From Actinomycetospora sp. (GTDB lineage Bacteria; Actinomycetota; Actinomycetes; Mycobacteriales; Pseudonocardiaceae): a DNA stretch of 36,054 nt. Shown in pieces: positions 15,426 to 22,720 of the stretch. The notes under the pieces were generated by a model, which made no database searches, had not been told where the DNA came from, and was given only the letters and a program-made list of their open reading frames with translations. The translations under genes were made by a program, and so were the position numbers. The stretch covers positions 1 to 36,054 of the forward strand of contig JAQSWW010000087.1 of assembly GCA_029266415.1 (NCBI GenBank), read 5' to 3'. How positions within the stretch are numbered: position 1 is the first letter of the stretch; every line of letters begins with the position of its first letter.

Positions 15426-15923
15426 TCACGAGGCCGAGGACGACCTCATGGGAGGGCCGACCACTTCCTGTCCGTATCGTTGCTCGATCATCGACACCTC
15501 CTCAGCAGTGGGCGCTGTCGCCGGACGGTCCGGGGCCAAAGGAAGTGTGAGCGCCTCAGCCGGGCGGGACATGTGGAAGAACATCTCTTCCCCGCCTGCG
15601 GGCACGAACCACGTCAACAGTCGAGCCACGGAACTGTCGACGCGGTACTGGTGCGCCACGTCTCGAGGTCCCCAGACGAACGTTCCGGCCGTGGCGGCGT
15701 ACTCGATGTCCGCGATCCGGAAGGTCATCTCGCCCTCGAGCACGTAGAACACCTCGTCCTCTCGCCGGTGAACGTGCAGAGGTGGGGAGGACCCGCGGGG
15801 CATGAGCGACTCCCACACGGAGAGCGCTCCTCCGGTCTCGCCGGCCACTGCCTTGAACAGGTGGAGTCCGTCGGTCCACGTCGCGCGCCCACCGTCGGGT
15901 GGCACCACGAGGGGTTCCGTCAC
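15426..15923 (-). CDS. Cupin domain protein (quercetinase-like)
   Basis: A 165-residue single-domain cupin. The metal-binding motif 1 is SSPPLHVHRREDEVFYVLEGEMTFRI, split as PPLHVHRREDE (His, His, Glu) and YVLEGEM at about residues 55-75, and motif 2 is AGTFVWGPRDVAHQYRV near 84-100 with the last His ligand. This matches the cupin-2 pattern of small quercetin dioxygenase-like and sugar-isomerase-like proteins; the reaction cannot be named. The GTG at 15923 has CGGAG upstream; the longer open frame lacks support. It converges with the acidic protein and is divergent from the DinB gene. Confidence 0.85.
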   Translation of the reverse strand: MTEPLVVPPDGGRATWTDGLHLFKAVAGETGGALSVWESLMPRGSSPPLHVHRREDEVFYVLEGEMTFRIADIEYAATAGTFVWGPRDVAHQYRVDSSVARLLTWFVPAGGEEMFFHMSRPAEALTLPLAPDRPATAPTAEEVSMIEQRYGQEVVGPPMRSSSAS

Positions 15924-16039
15924 GGCACTCCGATCTCCGCCTCCAGAGTATCCACGCCGGGAGGTGGCGGACAGCAGCTGACCGCCGTCGGGGGCAGGGT
16001 CGTGGTGGCACCGCCGTCGAGGAACCGGGAGGTCGATGG

Positions 16040-16633
16040 ATGTACGCACCCGCCCAGCACGACGAGGTCACAGGCCTGGTCAACTACATCGACCAGCAGC
16101 TCGCAGCCATCCGCGCCGCCGCGTTCGGCCTGACCGAGGAGCAGGCGCGCGAGACACCGTGCCGCAGTGCGCTGTCGGTCGGGGGCATCATCAAGCACAC
16201 GGTCCACGGCATGCGCGATGCGCTGGAGCGGTTGCGCACCGACGTCACCGAGCAGCCGCTCGACGCCGCGGCCTACGCCGCGTTCGCCGACAGCCTCGTC
16301 GTGCGCGACGACGAGACGGTGGCCGGGACCATCGAGGACTTCGACCGGGTGCGGCCCCCACTGCTGGCCGCGGTCGCCGCGACGGACCCGGCGGGCGACA
16401 CCACGGCGCCTCCCGCGCCGTGGTTCGGGATCGTCGACGCCCGGCCGATCCACCGTCGTTACTACCTGGTGCACCAGGTGGAGGAGTTCGCCCGGCACGC
16501 AGGCCACGCGGACATCATCCGCGAGCAGATCGACGGTGTGGCGGTGCCGGCGATGGTGCTCACCCTGGCCGGGGCGAGCGCCAACGACTTCTTCCAGCCT
16601 TACCGGCCTGCCCCGGGAACACTCCTGGCGTGA
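16040..16633 (+). CDS. DinB/DUF664-like four-helix protein
   Basis: A 197-residue protein of the DinB superfamily, related to mycothiol-dependent maleylpyruvate isomerase and S-transferases. The helical bundle contains a metal-binding His triad: SVGGIIKHTVHGM (near 50-62) and YYLVHQVEEFARHAGHADIIREQID (near 140-165) carry conserved His residues. LTEEQARETPCRSALSVGG matches the typical 'T...Es..tl' region of this family. The ATG is preceded by GGGAGG with 7-base spacing. Many actinobacterial members act with mycothiol, but the substrate here is unknown. Confidence 0.85.
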   Translation: MYAPAQHDEVTGLVNYIDQQLAAIRAAAFGLTEEQARETPCRSALSVGGIIKHTVHGMRDALERLRTDVTEQPLDAAAYAAFADSLVVRDDETVAGTIEDFDRVRPPLLAAVAATDPAGDTTAPPAPWFGIVDARPIHRRYYLVHQVEEFARHAGHADIIREQIDGVAVPAMVLTLAGASANDFFQPYRPAPGTLLA

Positions 16634-16658
16634 CGCCGGTGATCCCCGTCGCGCGCGC

Positions 16659-17429
16659 TCACGCCGCGACGGCCGGCGCCCCGATCGTCTCGTCGAGCAG
16701 GTCGAGCACCGCTCGCCAGGCCCGCACGGTGTGCGCCGGGTGGTACCCCACGCCGTTCACCGTGGACTCGACGTGCTCGGTGCCACCGGTGAGGGAGCCA
16801 TCGGCGTGCCTCGGGGGCGCCCAGAAGGCGTGCTGGGCGCCGCCGTAGATGGTCACGCGCCAGTCCACCCCGGCGTCCTGGAGCGCGCGGGTGAAGGACA
16901 GGAGCTGGTCGGGGGTGCAGAGCGGGTCCTCGGAGCCGGTACCGAGGAGGAACGCACCCGTGACTGCGGCCCAGTCCTCCGGCCGCGCGGGCGGGAGGCC
17001 GGGATGGACGGCGGCGACGGCCCGGAACGGCACCCCGGCCCGGGCGAGCTCCAGCACGATGCTGCCGCCGGCGCCGTACCCGAGGGCGGCGAGCCGATCG
17101 GGATCGGCACCGGGCACCGCGAGCAGGACGTCGAGCGCAGCGCGGCCGATGGCCCGCATGCGGTCGGGGTCGGCGATCAGCGGCAGGACCCGGGCCAGCA
17201 TCGCCTCCGGGGCCCCGGCGAAGAACTGGCCACCGTGGTACTCCATCGCCAGGGCCACGTAGCCGCGCTCGGCCAGGAGATCGGCGCGGCGGCGCTGGTC
17301 GTCGTCGAGACCGATCCCGTCGTGCCCGATCAGCACCGCCGGCCACGGACCCTCGCCGTCCGGGAGCGCCAGGTGGCCGACCATCTCCAGACCGTCCGCT
17401 GCGTAGACGACCTCGCGCGTCGTGATCAC
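16659..17429 (-). CDS. Dienelactone hydrolase-like protein lacking the catalytic Cys
   Basis: A 256-residue alpha/beta hydrolase of the dienelactone hydrolase family. The strand-loop PAVLIGHDGIGLDDDQRRRAD, then GYVALAMEYHG, matches the family. The nucleophile elbow, normally G-x-C-x-G-G, reads G117-Y-G-A-G-G122, with Gly119 where Cys is expected. The acid (Asp in GTGSEDPLC) and the base (His in YGGAQHAFW) remain. The TAGCGT box at 17437-17442, seven bases upstream, supports GTG 17429 over GTG 17438. The neighbouring divergent gene is a paralogue with the Cys intact. This copy may be inactive, regulatory or use another nucleophile. Confidence 0.85.
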   Translation of the reverse strand: MITTREVVYAADGLEMVGHLALPDGEGPWPAVLIGHDGIGLDDDQRRRADLLAERGYVALAMEYHGGQFFAGAPEAMLARVLPLIADPDRMRAIGRAALDVLLAVPGADPDRLAALGYGAGGSIVLELARAGVPFRAVAAVHPGLPPARPEDWAAVTGAFLLGTGSEDPLCTPDQLLSFTRALQDAGVDWRVTIYGGAQHAFWAPPRHADGSLTGGTEHVESTVNGVGYHPAHTVRAWRAVLDLLDETIGAPAVAA

Positions 17430-17436
17430 CCACCGC

Positions 17437-17442
17437 ACGCTA
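17437..17442 (-). promoter_or_regulatory. Leaderless-type -10 box
   Basis: TAGCGT on the minus strand, 7 bases before the GTG at 17429; decides the start codon. Confidence 0.45.
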
Positions 17443-17556
17443 GCGACGGTTCGCTGCCCGCGGTCCGGCGTTCGCTCTCGGCCGAGCGGGATCGCGCGCG
17501 ACGACACACCCCACCACGGCACGATCACCCCGACGGACGGACCCGGAGGAGAACCC

Positions 17557-18297
17557 ATGGCGCGCACCGACGTCCTCGTCGAGACGAACGACGGGACCTG
17601 TCGCGCGACGCTGCACACCCGTGACGGTGACGAGGCCCGGCCCGGCGTCCTGTACTACCCGGACGCCGGCGGGGTTCGGGAGACCTTCGCGGCCATGGCC
17701 GACCGGCTCGCCGGGCAGGGCTTCGCGGTCCTGCTGCCCGACATCTACTACCGCACCCCTCACGCACCCTTCGACACCGCGACGCTGTTCGGCGACCCCG
17801 AGGAGTTCGCCCGCCTCACTGCCCTGACGCGGACCCTGACGCCGCAGATGACCGACGACGACGCCGGCGCCTACCTCACCGCGCTCGCCGGTCGGCCCGA
17901 GGTCTCGCACCCGCGACTCGGGACCGTCGGCTACTGCTTCGGCGGCGGGATGGCGCTGCGCGCCGCCGGGAACCACCCGGAGACGGTCGCCGCGACCGCC
18001 ACGTTCCACGGCGGGAACCTCGCGGGCGCCGACGACCCGGCCAGCCCGCACCTCGTCGTCGAGCACATCCGGGGCGCGCTGTACGTCGCGGCCGCCACCG
18101 ACGACGCCGCCTTCGACCCCGAGCAGGAGCGGCGGCTCCGGGAGGCCTTCGACGCGGCGGGAGTACGTGCGGAGATCGAGACCTACCCGGCCGCCCACGG
18201 CTTCGCCGTCCCGGACAACCCCACCCACGACGCGGCCGCCGACCAGCGCCACCAGGAGACGCTGACGGCGTTCCTCACGACGCACCTCGCGCCCTGA
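17557..18297 (+). CDS. Dienelactone hydrolase family protein, complete triad
   Basis: A 246-residue cytoplasmic hydrolase. The nucleophile elbow is G125-Y-C-F-G-G130 with Cys127, followed by an Asp in YVAAATDDAAFD and the catalytic His in YPAAHGFAVPDNP; the NPTHDAAADQRHQE tail is typical of the group. The family opens the lactone ring of dienelactones in aromatic catabolism, but most members have broader esterase activity. CGGAGGAGAACCC places a strong ribosome binding site before the ATG. It is divergent from the Cys-less paralogue at 16659. Confidence 0.9.
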   Translation: MARTDVLVETNDGTCRATLHTRDGDEARPGVLYYPDAGGVRETFAAMADRLAGQGFAVLLPDIYYRTPHAPFDTATLFGDPEEFARLTALTRTLTPQMTDDDAGAYLTALAGRPEVSHPRLGTVGYCFGGGMALRAAGNHPETVAATATFHGGNLAGADDPASPHLVVEHIRGALYVAAATDDAAFDPEQERRLREAFDAAGVRAEIETYPAAHGFAVPDNPTHDAAADQRHQETLTAFLTTHLAP

Positions 18298-18374
18298 CCC
18301 TCGCGGTGGCGAGTAACGGTCCCTGGTCGGCCGGCGAAGACCGGTTGTCCAGCACGACCAGTCGGGGGGTCACG

Positions 18375-19037
18375 ATGACGCAGCAGTACCAGTCGCCACA
18401 GCCGTTCAACCAGTACCCGGGGCCGTACGGGCCTCCGCCCCCGTACGCGCCGCCGAGCAACGGGATGGCGACCGCGGGCTTCGTCGTCGCGCTCGTCGGG
18501 GCCGTCCTCGCCCTCATCCCGTTCGTCGGGATCGTCGCGTGGCTGATCAACCCCGTCGGGCTCGTGCTGTCGATCGTCGGGGTGAACATGGCGGCACGGC
18601 GCCAGGGCTCAGGCCGCGGGCTCGCCGTCGCCGGGATCGTGCTCGGCGTCGTCGGGCTCCTGATCTGCTTCCTCTGGGCGAGCGCACTGGCCGCGGCGAC
18701 CAGCGGCTCGAACACCGGCACCACCTACTCGGCGCCCTCCTCCTCGGCCTCGGCGCCCACGCAGTCGGCCGCCGACGAGTCCGCCACCACGCCGGCGGGC
18801 AGCTTCGGACAGGGCACCTACACGGTGGGCTCGGAGATCGCGCCCGGCCGCTACCGCACCGACGGCGCGCCCGAGAGCAGCCTCTTCCCGCTGTGCATGG
18901 CCGCCCGCCAGGGTGCCGACGGCTCGCCGATCGGCATCCCCGAGACCACGAACAACGGGCCTGCCTACGTCACCGTGCGCGCGAGCGACGGCCTCGTCGA
19001 GTTCACCGGCGACTGCACCTGGTCTCCGGCGTCCTAG
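18375..19037 (+). CDS. DUF4190-like membrane protein with secreted C-terminal domain
   Basis: A 220-residue membrane protein. A Pro/Tyr/Gln-rich cytoplasmic N terminus (residues 1-34, QQYQSPQPFNQYPGPYGPPP) precedes two or three membrane helices (about 35-60, 62-70 and 85-105), with ARRQGSGRGLAVAGIVLG between, as in DUF4190 proteins. A Ser/Thr linker leads to a C-terminal domain containing GTYTVGSEIAPGRYRTDGA, found in other actinobacterial surface proteins, and paired Cys (FPLCMAA and GDCTW) that may form a disulfide. GTCGGGGGGTCACG precedes the ATG. Likely a cell-envelope protein of unknown role. Confidence 0.85.
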   Translation: MTQQYQSPQPFNQYPGPYGPPPPYAPPSNGMATAGFVVALVGAVLALIPFVGIVAWLINPVGLVLSIVGVNMAARRQGSGRGLAVAGIVLGVVGLLICFLWASALAAATSGSNTGTTYSAPSSSASAPTQSAADESATTPAGSFGQGTYTVGSEIAPGRYRTDGAPESSLFPLCMAARQGADGSPIGIPETTNNGPAYVTVRASDGLVEFTGDCTWSPAS

Positions 19038-19102
19038 GACGACGAGCGAGGACGCGCAAACAGGTGGTGGCGCCGCCGCGCGCCCTGCCACCATCCCGCG
19101 CC

Positions 19103-19579
19103 GTGGACCCCGTGATCCGGCCGCTCACCGAGGCCGACCTCGCCCCGGTGGTCGAGCTGTCGCTGCGGGCCTGGACGCCGGTGTTCGCGTCGATCGAGCG
19201 CCGGCTGGCGGGGTCGGGTGTCTTCGAGCTCCAGCACCCCGATTGGCGCGCCGACCAGCGGGCGGCGGTGGAGAGCGCCTGTCGCGACACCGACGTGCTC
19301 GTGGCCGAGGTCGACGGGGTGGTCGGCGGCTTCGTCGCCACCACCCGCCGCGAGGACGACCTCGGCGAGATCCACATGATCGCCCTCGACCCCGACCACC
19401 GGCGCCACGGGCTGGGACGCGCCCTGACGCAGGCGGCGCTCGAACGGCTGCGGGCACAGGGTCTCGCGACGGCGATGGTCGAGACCGGGGGAGACCCCGG
19501 CCACGAGCCCGCGCGCCGGCTCTACGAGGACGCCGGGTTCACCGCGCTGCCAATCGTCCGGTACTTCACGACGCTCTGA
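19103..19579 (+). CDS. GNAT family N-acetyltransferase
   Basis: A 158-residue acetyltransferase. The start VIRPLTEADLAPVVELSLRAW and the acetyl-CoA site IHMIALDPDHRRHGLGRALTQAAL, with the R-R-H-G-L-G motif near residues 95-100, are clear. ARRLYEDAGFTALPIVRYF is the common C-terminal segment. The predicted substrate is unknown. GTG 19103 is preceded by CACCAT at eight bases; GTG 19112 is the alternative. It ends 4 bp before the convergent small gene. Confidence 0.88.
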   Translation: MDPVIRPLTEADLAPVVELSLRAWTPVFASIERRLAGSGVFELQHPDWRADQRAAVESACRDTDVLVAEVDGVVGGFVATTRREDDLGEIHMIALDPDHRRHGLGRALTQAALERLRAQGLATAMVETGGDPGHEPARRLYEDAGFTALPIVRYFTTL

Positions 19580-19582
19580 CGC

Positions 19583-19753
19583 TCAGCCGTCGAGGTCGGC
19601 GTTGTCCTCGACGTCCCGGTCGACGTGGCGACCTTCCTGGTCAGCCTGCTCGCCCTCGCCGTCGCTCATCGGGGAGGTGGCCTCAGGGGCTGCCTCGCCG
19701 CGCTGGGACGAGCCCTCGTGCTTCGTGGGGGAATCGCTGCTCGGTCCGGTCAT
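19583..19753 (-). CDS. Small acidic hydrophilic protein
   Basis: A 56-residue protein, MTGPSSDSPTKHEGSSQRGE at the start and DRDVEDNADLDG at the end. It is highly charged, without Cys or hydrophobic segments, and probably disordered. An in-frame ATG at 19786 would add 11 residues. Its only support is open frame, high third-position GC and the short gap (3 bp) to the convergent GNAT gene; it may be spurious. Confidence 0.45.
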   Translation of the reverse strand: MTGPSSDSPTKHEGSSQRGEAAPEATSPMSDGEGEQADQEGRHVDRDVEDNADLDG

Positions 19754-19816
19754 GATGTCGGGCTGCCCGTCTCGTCGCCCGGACAACCGAGCGGCTCGCG
19801 CCGCCCCGACCGTCGT

Positions 19817-20200
19817 TCACGACGGCCTCTCCACGATCTTCCAGTACGAGTCCTTGCGGACGATCTCGCCGTCCCGGAACTCCCAGTGGTCGCACCCCCG
19901 CACGCGCACGTGCTCCCCGTCGGGCCGCGTGCCGGTCAGGAGCCACTCGGAGACACCGAGGTCGCCGCTGACCCAGTGTCGGCCGTCTCCGTAGTGGACG
20001 TCCGGCAGGCCCGCGAAGCGCGCGGTCAGGCCCTCGCGCACCGCCGCCCGGCCGACGAGGCGGGTTCCCCAGGGGTCCGGTCCCCGCGGCATGTCCAGGG
20101 AGCAGTCGTCGGCGAAGAACTCCATGATCGCGTCCAGATCGTGGGCGTTGAACGCGTCCGTGATCGCCTGCAACGTCTCGACCGATGCCCCACCGCTCAT
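19817..20200 (-). CDS. SnoaL/NTF2-like protein
   Basis: A 127-residue protein with a complete SnoaL-like fold. Conserved items are ETLQAITDAFNAHDLDAIMEFFADD at 8-32, RLVGRAAVREGLTARFAG, and the final strands DHWEFRDGEIVRKDSYWKIV. ATG 20200 has GGAGGG nine bases upstream. It differs from the frameshifted SnoaL-like gene at 12236. It may act as an isomerase, hydratase or ligand-binding protein; no neighbours give a pathway. Confidence 0.88.
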   Translation of the reverse strand: MSGGASVETLQAITDAFNAHDLDAIMEFFADDCSLDMPRGPDPWGTRLVGRAAVREGLTARFAGLPDVHYGDGRHWVSGDLGVSEWLLTGTRPDGEHVRVRGCDHWEFRDGEIVRKDSYWKIVERPS

Positions 20201-20273
20201 CGCGCAGCCCTCCGAGGTCTGGCCCCGTCCCGCGTGCTGACGGTAGCCCTCCTCGCCGGCCGCGCGGGACCGC

Positions 20274-20597
20274 TCAGTGGCCTCCGCCCACCAGTCGCAG
20301 CCCGACGACGCCGGCGACGATCGCCACCAGGCACGCCATCCGGGCCAGGCCCAGCGGCTCCTGGAGCGCGACGACACCCCAGACCACGGTGCCGACAGCG
20401 CCGATGCCCACCCACACCGCGTAGCCGGTGCCCAGCGGCAGGTCCCGCAGCGCGATCGCCAGCCCGACCATGCTCAGCACGAGCGCCACGACGAACACGA
20501 TCGACGGGACGAGCCGGCTGAAGCCGCGCGACGCCTCGAGCGCCGCGGCCCAGACGGTCTCGAGCAGGCCCGCGACGACGAGGTAGACCCAGGCCAC
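20274..20597 (-). CDS. SMR family exporter, Gdx/SugE type
   Basis: A 107-residue four-helix small multidrug resistance protein. AGLLETVWAAALEASRGFSRLVPS at 9-32 carries the essential Glu14 of helix 1, and LPLGTGYAVWVGIGAVGTVVWGV (about 53-75) is the second signature. The sequence AGLLExVWA and GFSRLxPS resembles SugE/Gdx guanidinium exporters more than EmrE. I see no guanidine riboswitch upstream; instead a 62-residue open frame ends 4 bases before this GTG start. Confidence 0.9.
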   Translation of the reverse strand: MAWVYLVVAGLLETVWAAALEASRGFSRLVPSIVFVVALVLSMVGLAIALRDLPLGTGYAVWVGIGAVGTVVWGVVALQEPLGLARMACLVAIVAGVVGLRLVGGGH

Positions 20598-20600
20598 GGG

Positions 20601-20789
20601 TCAGGCCTCGGCCAGCGCGCGCAGGACGGCGCCGACCGCCTCGGTGACCCGGGCGACACCGGTGAGGGCCTCGTGGACGACGGGGCCGGCGTCGTTGATC
20701 AGCTTCTTCACCCGGAGTGACTTCCCCGCGGGCCGTCGTGTCGAACGGAGCACCCACGGCAGGCGGCGGGCGAACGGCCACACATTCAC
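20601..20789 (-). CDS. Small basic-amphipathic protein upstream of the SMR gene
   Basis: A 62-residue protein of unknown function: basic N terminus (FARRLPWVLRSTRRPAGKS, then LRVKKLIND) and an amphipathic helix ending (TGVARVTEAVGAVLRALAEA). It has a GTG start and no clear ribosome binding site. The stop lies 3 bases before the SMR start, so co-expression is likely if it is real. Its upstream region holds an inverted repeat shared with the divergent deacetylase promoter. Confidence 0.45.
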   Translation of the reverse strand: MNVWPFARRLPWVLRSTRRPAGKSLRVKKLINDAGPVVHEALTGVARVTEAVGAVLRALAEA

Positions 20790-20800
20790 TCGATCAGACC

Positions 20801-20837
20801 TAGAGGGTCACTCGCGGGTTCACCGAGCGGCCCTCTA
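20801..20837. promoter_or_regulatory. Nested inverted repeat upstream of the deacetylase
   Basis: TAGAGGG (20801-20807) and CCCTCTA (20831-20837) are complementary arms, and inside them CTCG and CGAG are also complementary around GGGTTCAC. The outer right arm overlaps TATGGT, a possible -10 box for the deacetylase. It could be an operator or a hairpin. Confidence 0.4.
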
Positions 20838-20889
20838 TGGTGGCCGACGCTGTTACTTGTGTGGTTCATGTGACGAAACAGGACGGTTG

Positions 20890-21756
20890 ATGCGGATGCT
20901 CACTCCTCGGCAGCGCATCATCCTGCGACAGATCGTGAGCCCGCCCTACATCTACCGATGGGCCGGCCTGCTCACGACGGTGGGTCTGATCGTCGGGGTC
21001 GCCACCGTCGTGCTGGCCGACGTGGGCGCGCCGACGGTGCTGGCGACGAGCCAGGGCCCGGCGGTCGCCTCGTCGGCGACGGGCATCCGGGCGCGCACCG
21101 TCGAGGACGCCCCCGCGCGCGGCCTTCCCGGCGTCGCACGCCCGGCGATCACGGCGTCGCGGCTGGCGGTGACCTCGACGACCACCGAGCGGCCGACGGT
21201 GGCGCTCACCTTCGACGACGGGCCCAACTCGCTGTACACGCCGCAGGTGCTCGACCTGCTGGCCCAGTACCGGGCGCCGGCGACGTTCTGCATGGTCGGC
21301 GACCAGGTCGCGGTGCATCCGGACCTCGTGCACCGGGTGGTGGACGAGGGTCACCGGCTCTGCGACCACACGATGACCCACGACGCCACCGTCGGCTACA
21401 ACGACGTCGACCTCATGGGTCGCCAGCTCGCCTTCAGCCGCACCTCGCTGGCCGGGGTGTTCGCCCCGCCCGCGCCGGTCGACTACTTCCGCGCCCCGGA
21501 GGGCGCGTGGACGCCCGCACTCGACGAGGTGTCCGCCCGCTCCGGCATGCGCCCGCTGGGCTGGTCGGTGGACACCCTGGACTGGACCCAGCCCGGCGTC
21601 GCCGCGATCGTGGCGAGCGTGCAGCAGCAGGTGCACCCCGGCGCGATCATCCTGTTCCACGACGGCGGCGGGCCGCGCGAGCAGACCGTCGAAGCCGTCC
21701 GGCAGCTCCTGCCCTGGCTGCAGGAGCAGGGCTACACGTTCACGCTGCCGAACTGA
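20890..21756 (+). CDS. Membrane-anchored polysaccharide deacetylase (NodB domain)
   Basis: A 288-residue protein. A short basic cytoplasmic start and a membrane helix at about 24-45 (GLLTTVGLIVGVATVVLA) act as anchor; a linker of about 50 residues leads to a NodB deacetylase domain from about 97. Family motifs are complete: TFDDGP with the catalytic Asp pair, CDHTMTHD for the metal His ligands, RAPEGAWTP, GWSVDTLDW, and ILFHDGGG with the last catalytic His. It should remove N-acetyl or O-acetyl groups from cell-wall or capsular polysaccharide outside the membrane. AGGACGG precedes the ATG. Confidence 0.93.
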   Translation: MRMLTPRQRIILRQIVSPPYIYRWAGLLTTVGLIVGVATVVLADVGAPTVLATSQGPAVASSATGIRARTVEDAPARGLPGVARPAITASRLAVTSTTTERPTVALTFDDGPNSLYTPQVLDLLAQYRAPATFCMVGDQVAVHPDLVHRVVDEGHRLCDHTMTHDATVGYNDVDLMGRQLAFSRTSLAGVFAPPAPVDYFRAPEGAWTPALDEVSARSGMRPLGWSVDTLDWTQPGVAAIVASVQQQVHPGAIILFHDGGGPREQTVEAVRQLLPWLQEQGYTFTLPN

Positions 21757-21771
21757 TCGGCGACCGCGGGC

Positions 21772-22263
21772 TCAGTGCTTCCGGATCACCTTCTCCGGGG
21801 CGCCCTCGCGCCACGTGGTGACGTCCATGTGGTCGTCGCCGACGGCCACCGACGCCGCCCCGACCAGGTCCGCCCGCAGGAACTGGTCGAACTCCTGACC
21901 CCGCAGGTCGAGCCCGATGTCCTCGAACAGCGCCTGCGCGAAGCGCTGGTGCAGCGCCGGGTCGCGCACGTCCTCGACCCGGCCCCAGATCTTGGCGTCG
22001 CCGTCGGTGACCTGCGTGTCGACGGTGGCCGTGTGCAGCGTGAAGCGGGGGTCGGCGCGCAGGTCGGCGAACTTGGCGGTGTCCGGCATGCCGACCAGCC
22101 ACAGGTCGCCCTCGAGGAACCGGGGCTCCATGGGACTGATGCGCGGCCAGCCGTCCGGCCGCAGCGTCCCGAGCATGCACAGGTTGCCGGTGGCGGCGTG
22201 CCGACGGGTGAAGACCTCGGCGATGCGGGGCGCGGCGGCGGCGAAGTCGGTCCACAGAGCCAT
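21772..22263 (-). CDS. Pyridoxamine 5'-phosphate oxidase-like flavin-binding protein
   Basis: A 163-residue split-barrel protein. GNLCMLGTLRPDGWPRISPMEPRF and GDLWLVGMPDTAKFADLRADPRF, at about 26-72, are the usual pattern of PNPOx-like and F420- or FMN-dependent relatives in actinobacteria. The final third is a small alpha/beta region with AKIWGRVEDV. It probably binds FMN or F420; the true PdxH function is unlikely given length and residues. TATCGT six bases before the ATG suggests a leaderless message. Confidence 0.85.
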   Translation of the reverse strand: MALWTDFAAAAPRIAEVFTRRHAATGNLCMLGTLRPDGWPRISPMEPRFLEGDLWLVGMPDTAKFADLRADPRFTLHTATVDTQVTDGDAKIWGRVEDVRDPALHQRFAQALFEDIGLDLRGQEFDQFLRADLVGAASVAVGDDHMDVTTWREGAPEKVIRKH

Positions 22264-22269
22264 GCGCCG

Positions 22270-22275
22270 ACGATA
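22270..22275 (-). promoter_or_regulatory. Leaderless-type -10 box
   Basis: TATCGT on the minus strand, 6 bases before the ATG at 22263. Confidence 0.45.
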
Positions 22276-22312
22276 GGACCGGCCCCCGACAACGGTGGCC
22301 GTCCCGGGAGCC

Positions 22313-22600
22313 TCAGATGAGGGTCCGGACGCCGGCCACGGCGTACTCGGCGACCGACGCCGAGAGCATCGCCGCCCCCTGCTCCCCGCTCGGTCCGCTG
22401 CCGCGGAACGCCTCGACGGCCTCCTGCGACGCCCAGCGCTCGAGGACCGTGATGCGGCCGGGGTCGACGAGGTCGGCGCCGATCGCGAACTCGAGACACC
22501 CCTCGGCGGCGCGCGCCTCGTCGACGACGGTGACGCACCCCGCGAGGTAGGCGTCCCGCTCGGCAGGGTCGACGATGATGTGCCCGGCAACGATGACCAT
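22313..22600 (-). CDS. Antibiotic-biosynthesis-monooxygenase (ABM) domain protein
   Basis: A 95-residue single-domain dimeric alpha/beta-barrel protein: VIVAGHIIVDPAERDAYLAG, EARAAEGCLEFAIGADLVDPG, and RITVLERWASQEAVEAF are standard ABM segments. The family includes quinone monooxygenases and the IsdG-type heme-degrading enzymes; heme-ligand residues of IsdG (Asn and His) are not clearly present. The start has AGAAGGATCACC as ribosome binding site. It is divergent from heme oxygenase with an iron-box-like palindrome between, so it may be iron-regulated. Confidence 0.85.
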   Translation of the reverse strand: MVIVAGHIIVDPAERDAYLAGCVTVVDEARAAEGCLEFAIGADLVDPGRITVLERWASQEAVEAFRGSGPSGEQGAAMLSASVAEYAVAGVRTLI

Positions 22601-22650
22601 GGTGATCCTTCTGTCGAAGTCGCCGGTACACTATCAGGACCGTCGCCGAG

Positions 22651-22669
22651 TGAGGGTAGCCTCACCCGC
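22651..22669. promoter_or_regulatory. IdeR/DtxR-like iron box
   Basis: TGAGGGTAGCCTCACCCGC agrees with 13 of 19 positions of the IdeR/DtxR consensus TTAGGTTAGSCTAACCTAA, with a 6-bp palindrome GTGAGG/CCTCAC around GTAG. It lies 50 bases from each of the divergent ABM and heme oxygenase starts. This matches the known iron repression of heme oxygenase by DtxR-type regulators. Confidence 0.6.
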
Positions 22670-22720
22670 CGCCGGACCCTAGTGTCGTCCCCGGTAGCCC
22701 AGCGACGCCGGAGGCGGACC

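Noticed and set aside
20601..20789. Guanidine riboswitch upstream of the SMR gene
   Set aside because: I looked for the conserved ykkC-type ACGR-containing loops and found none in the short upstream space.
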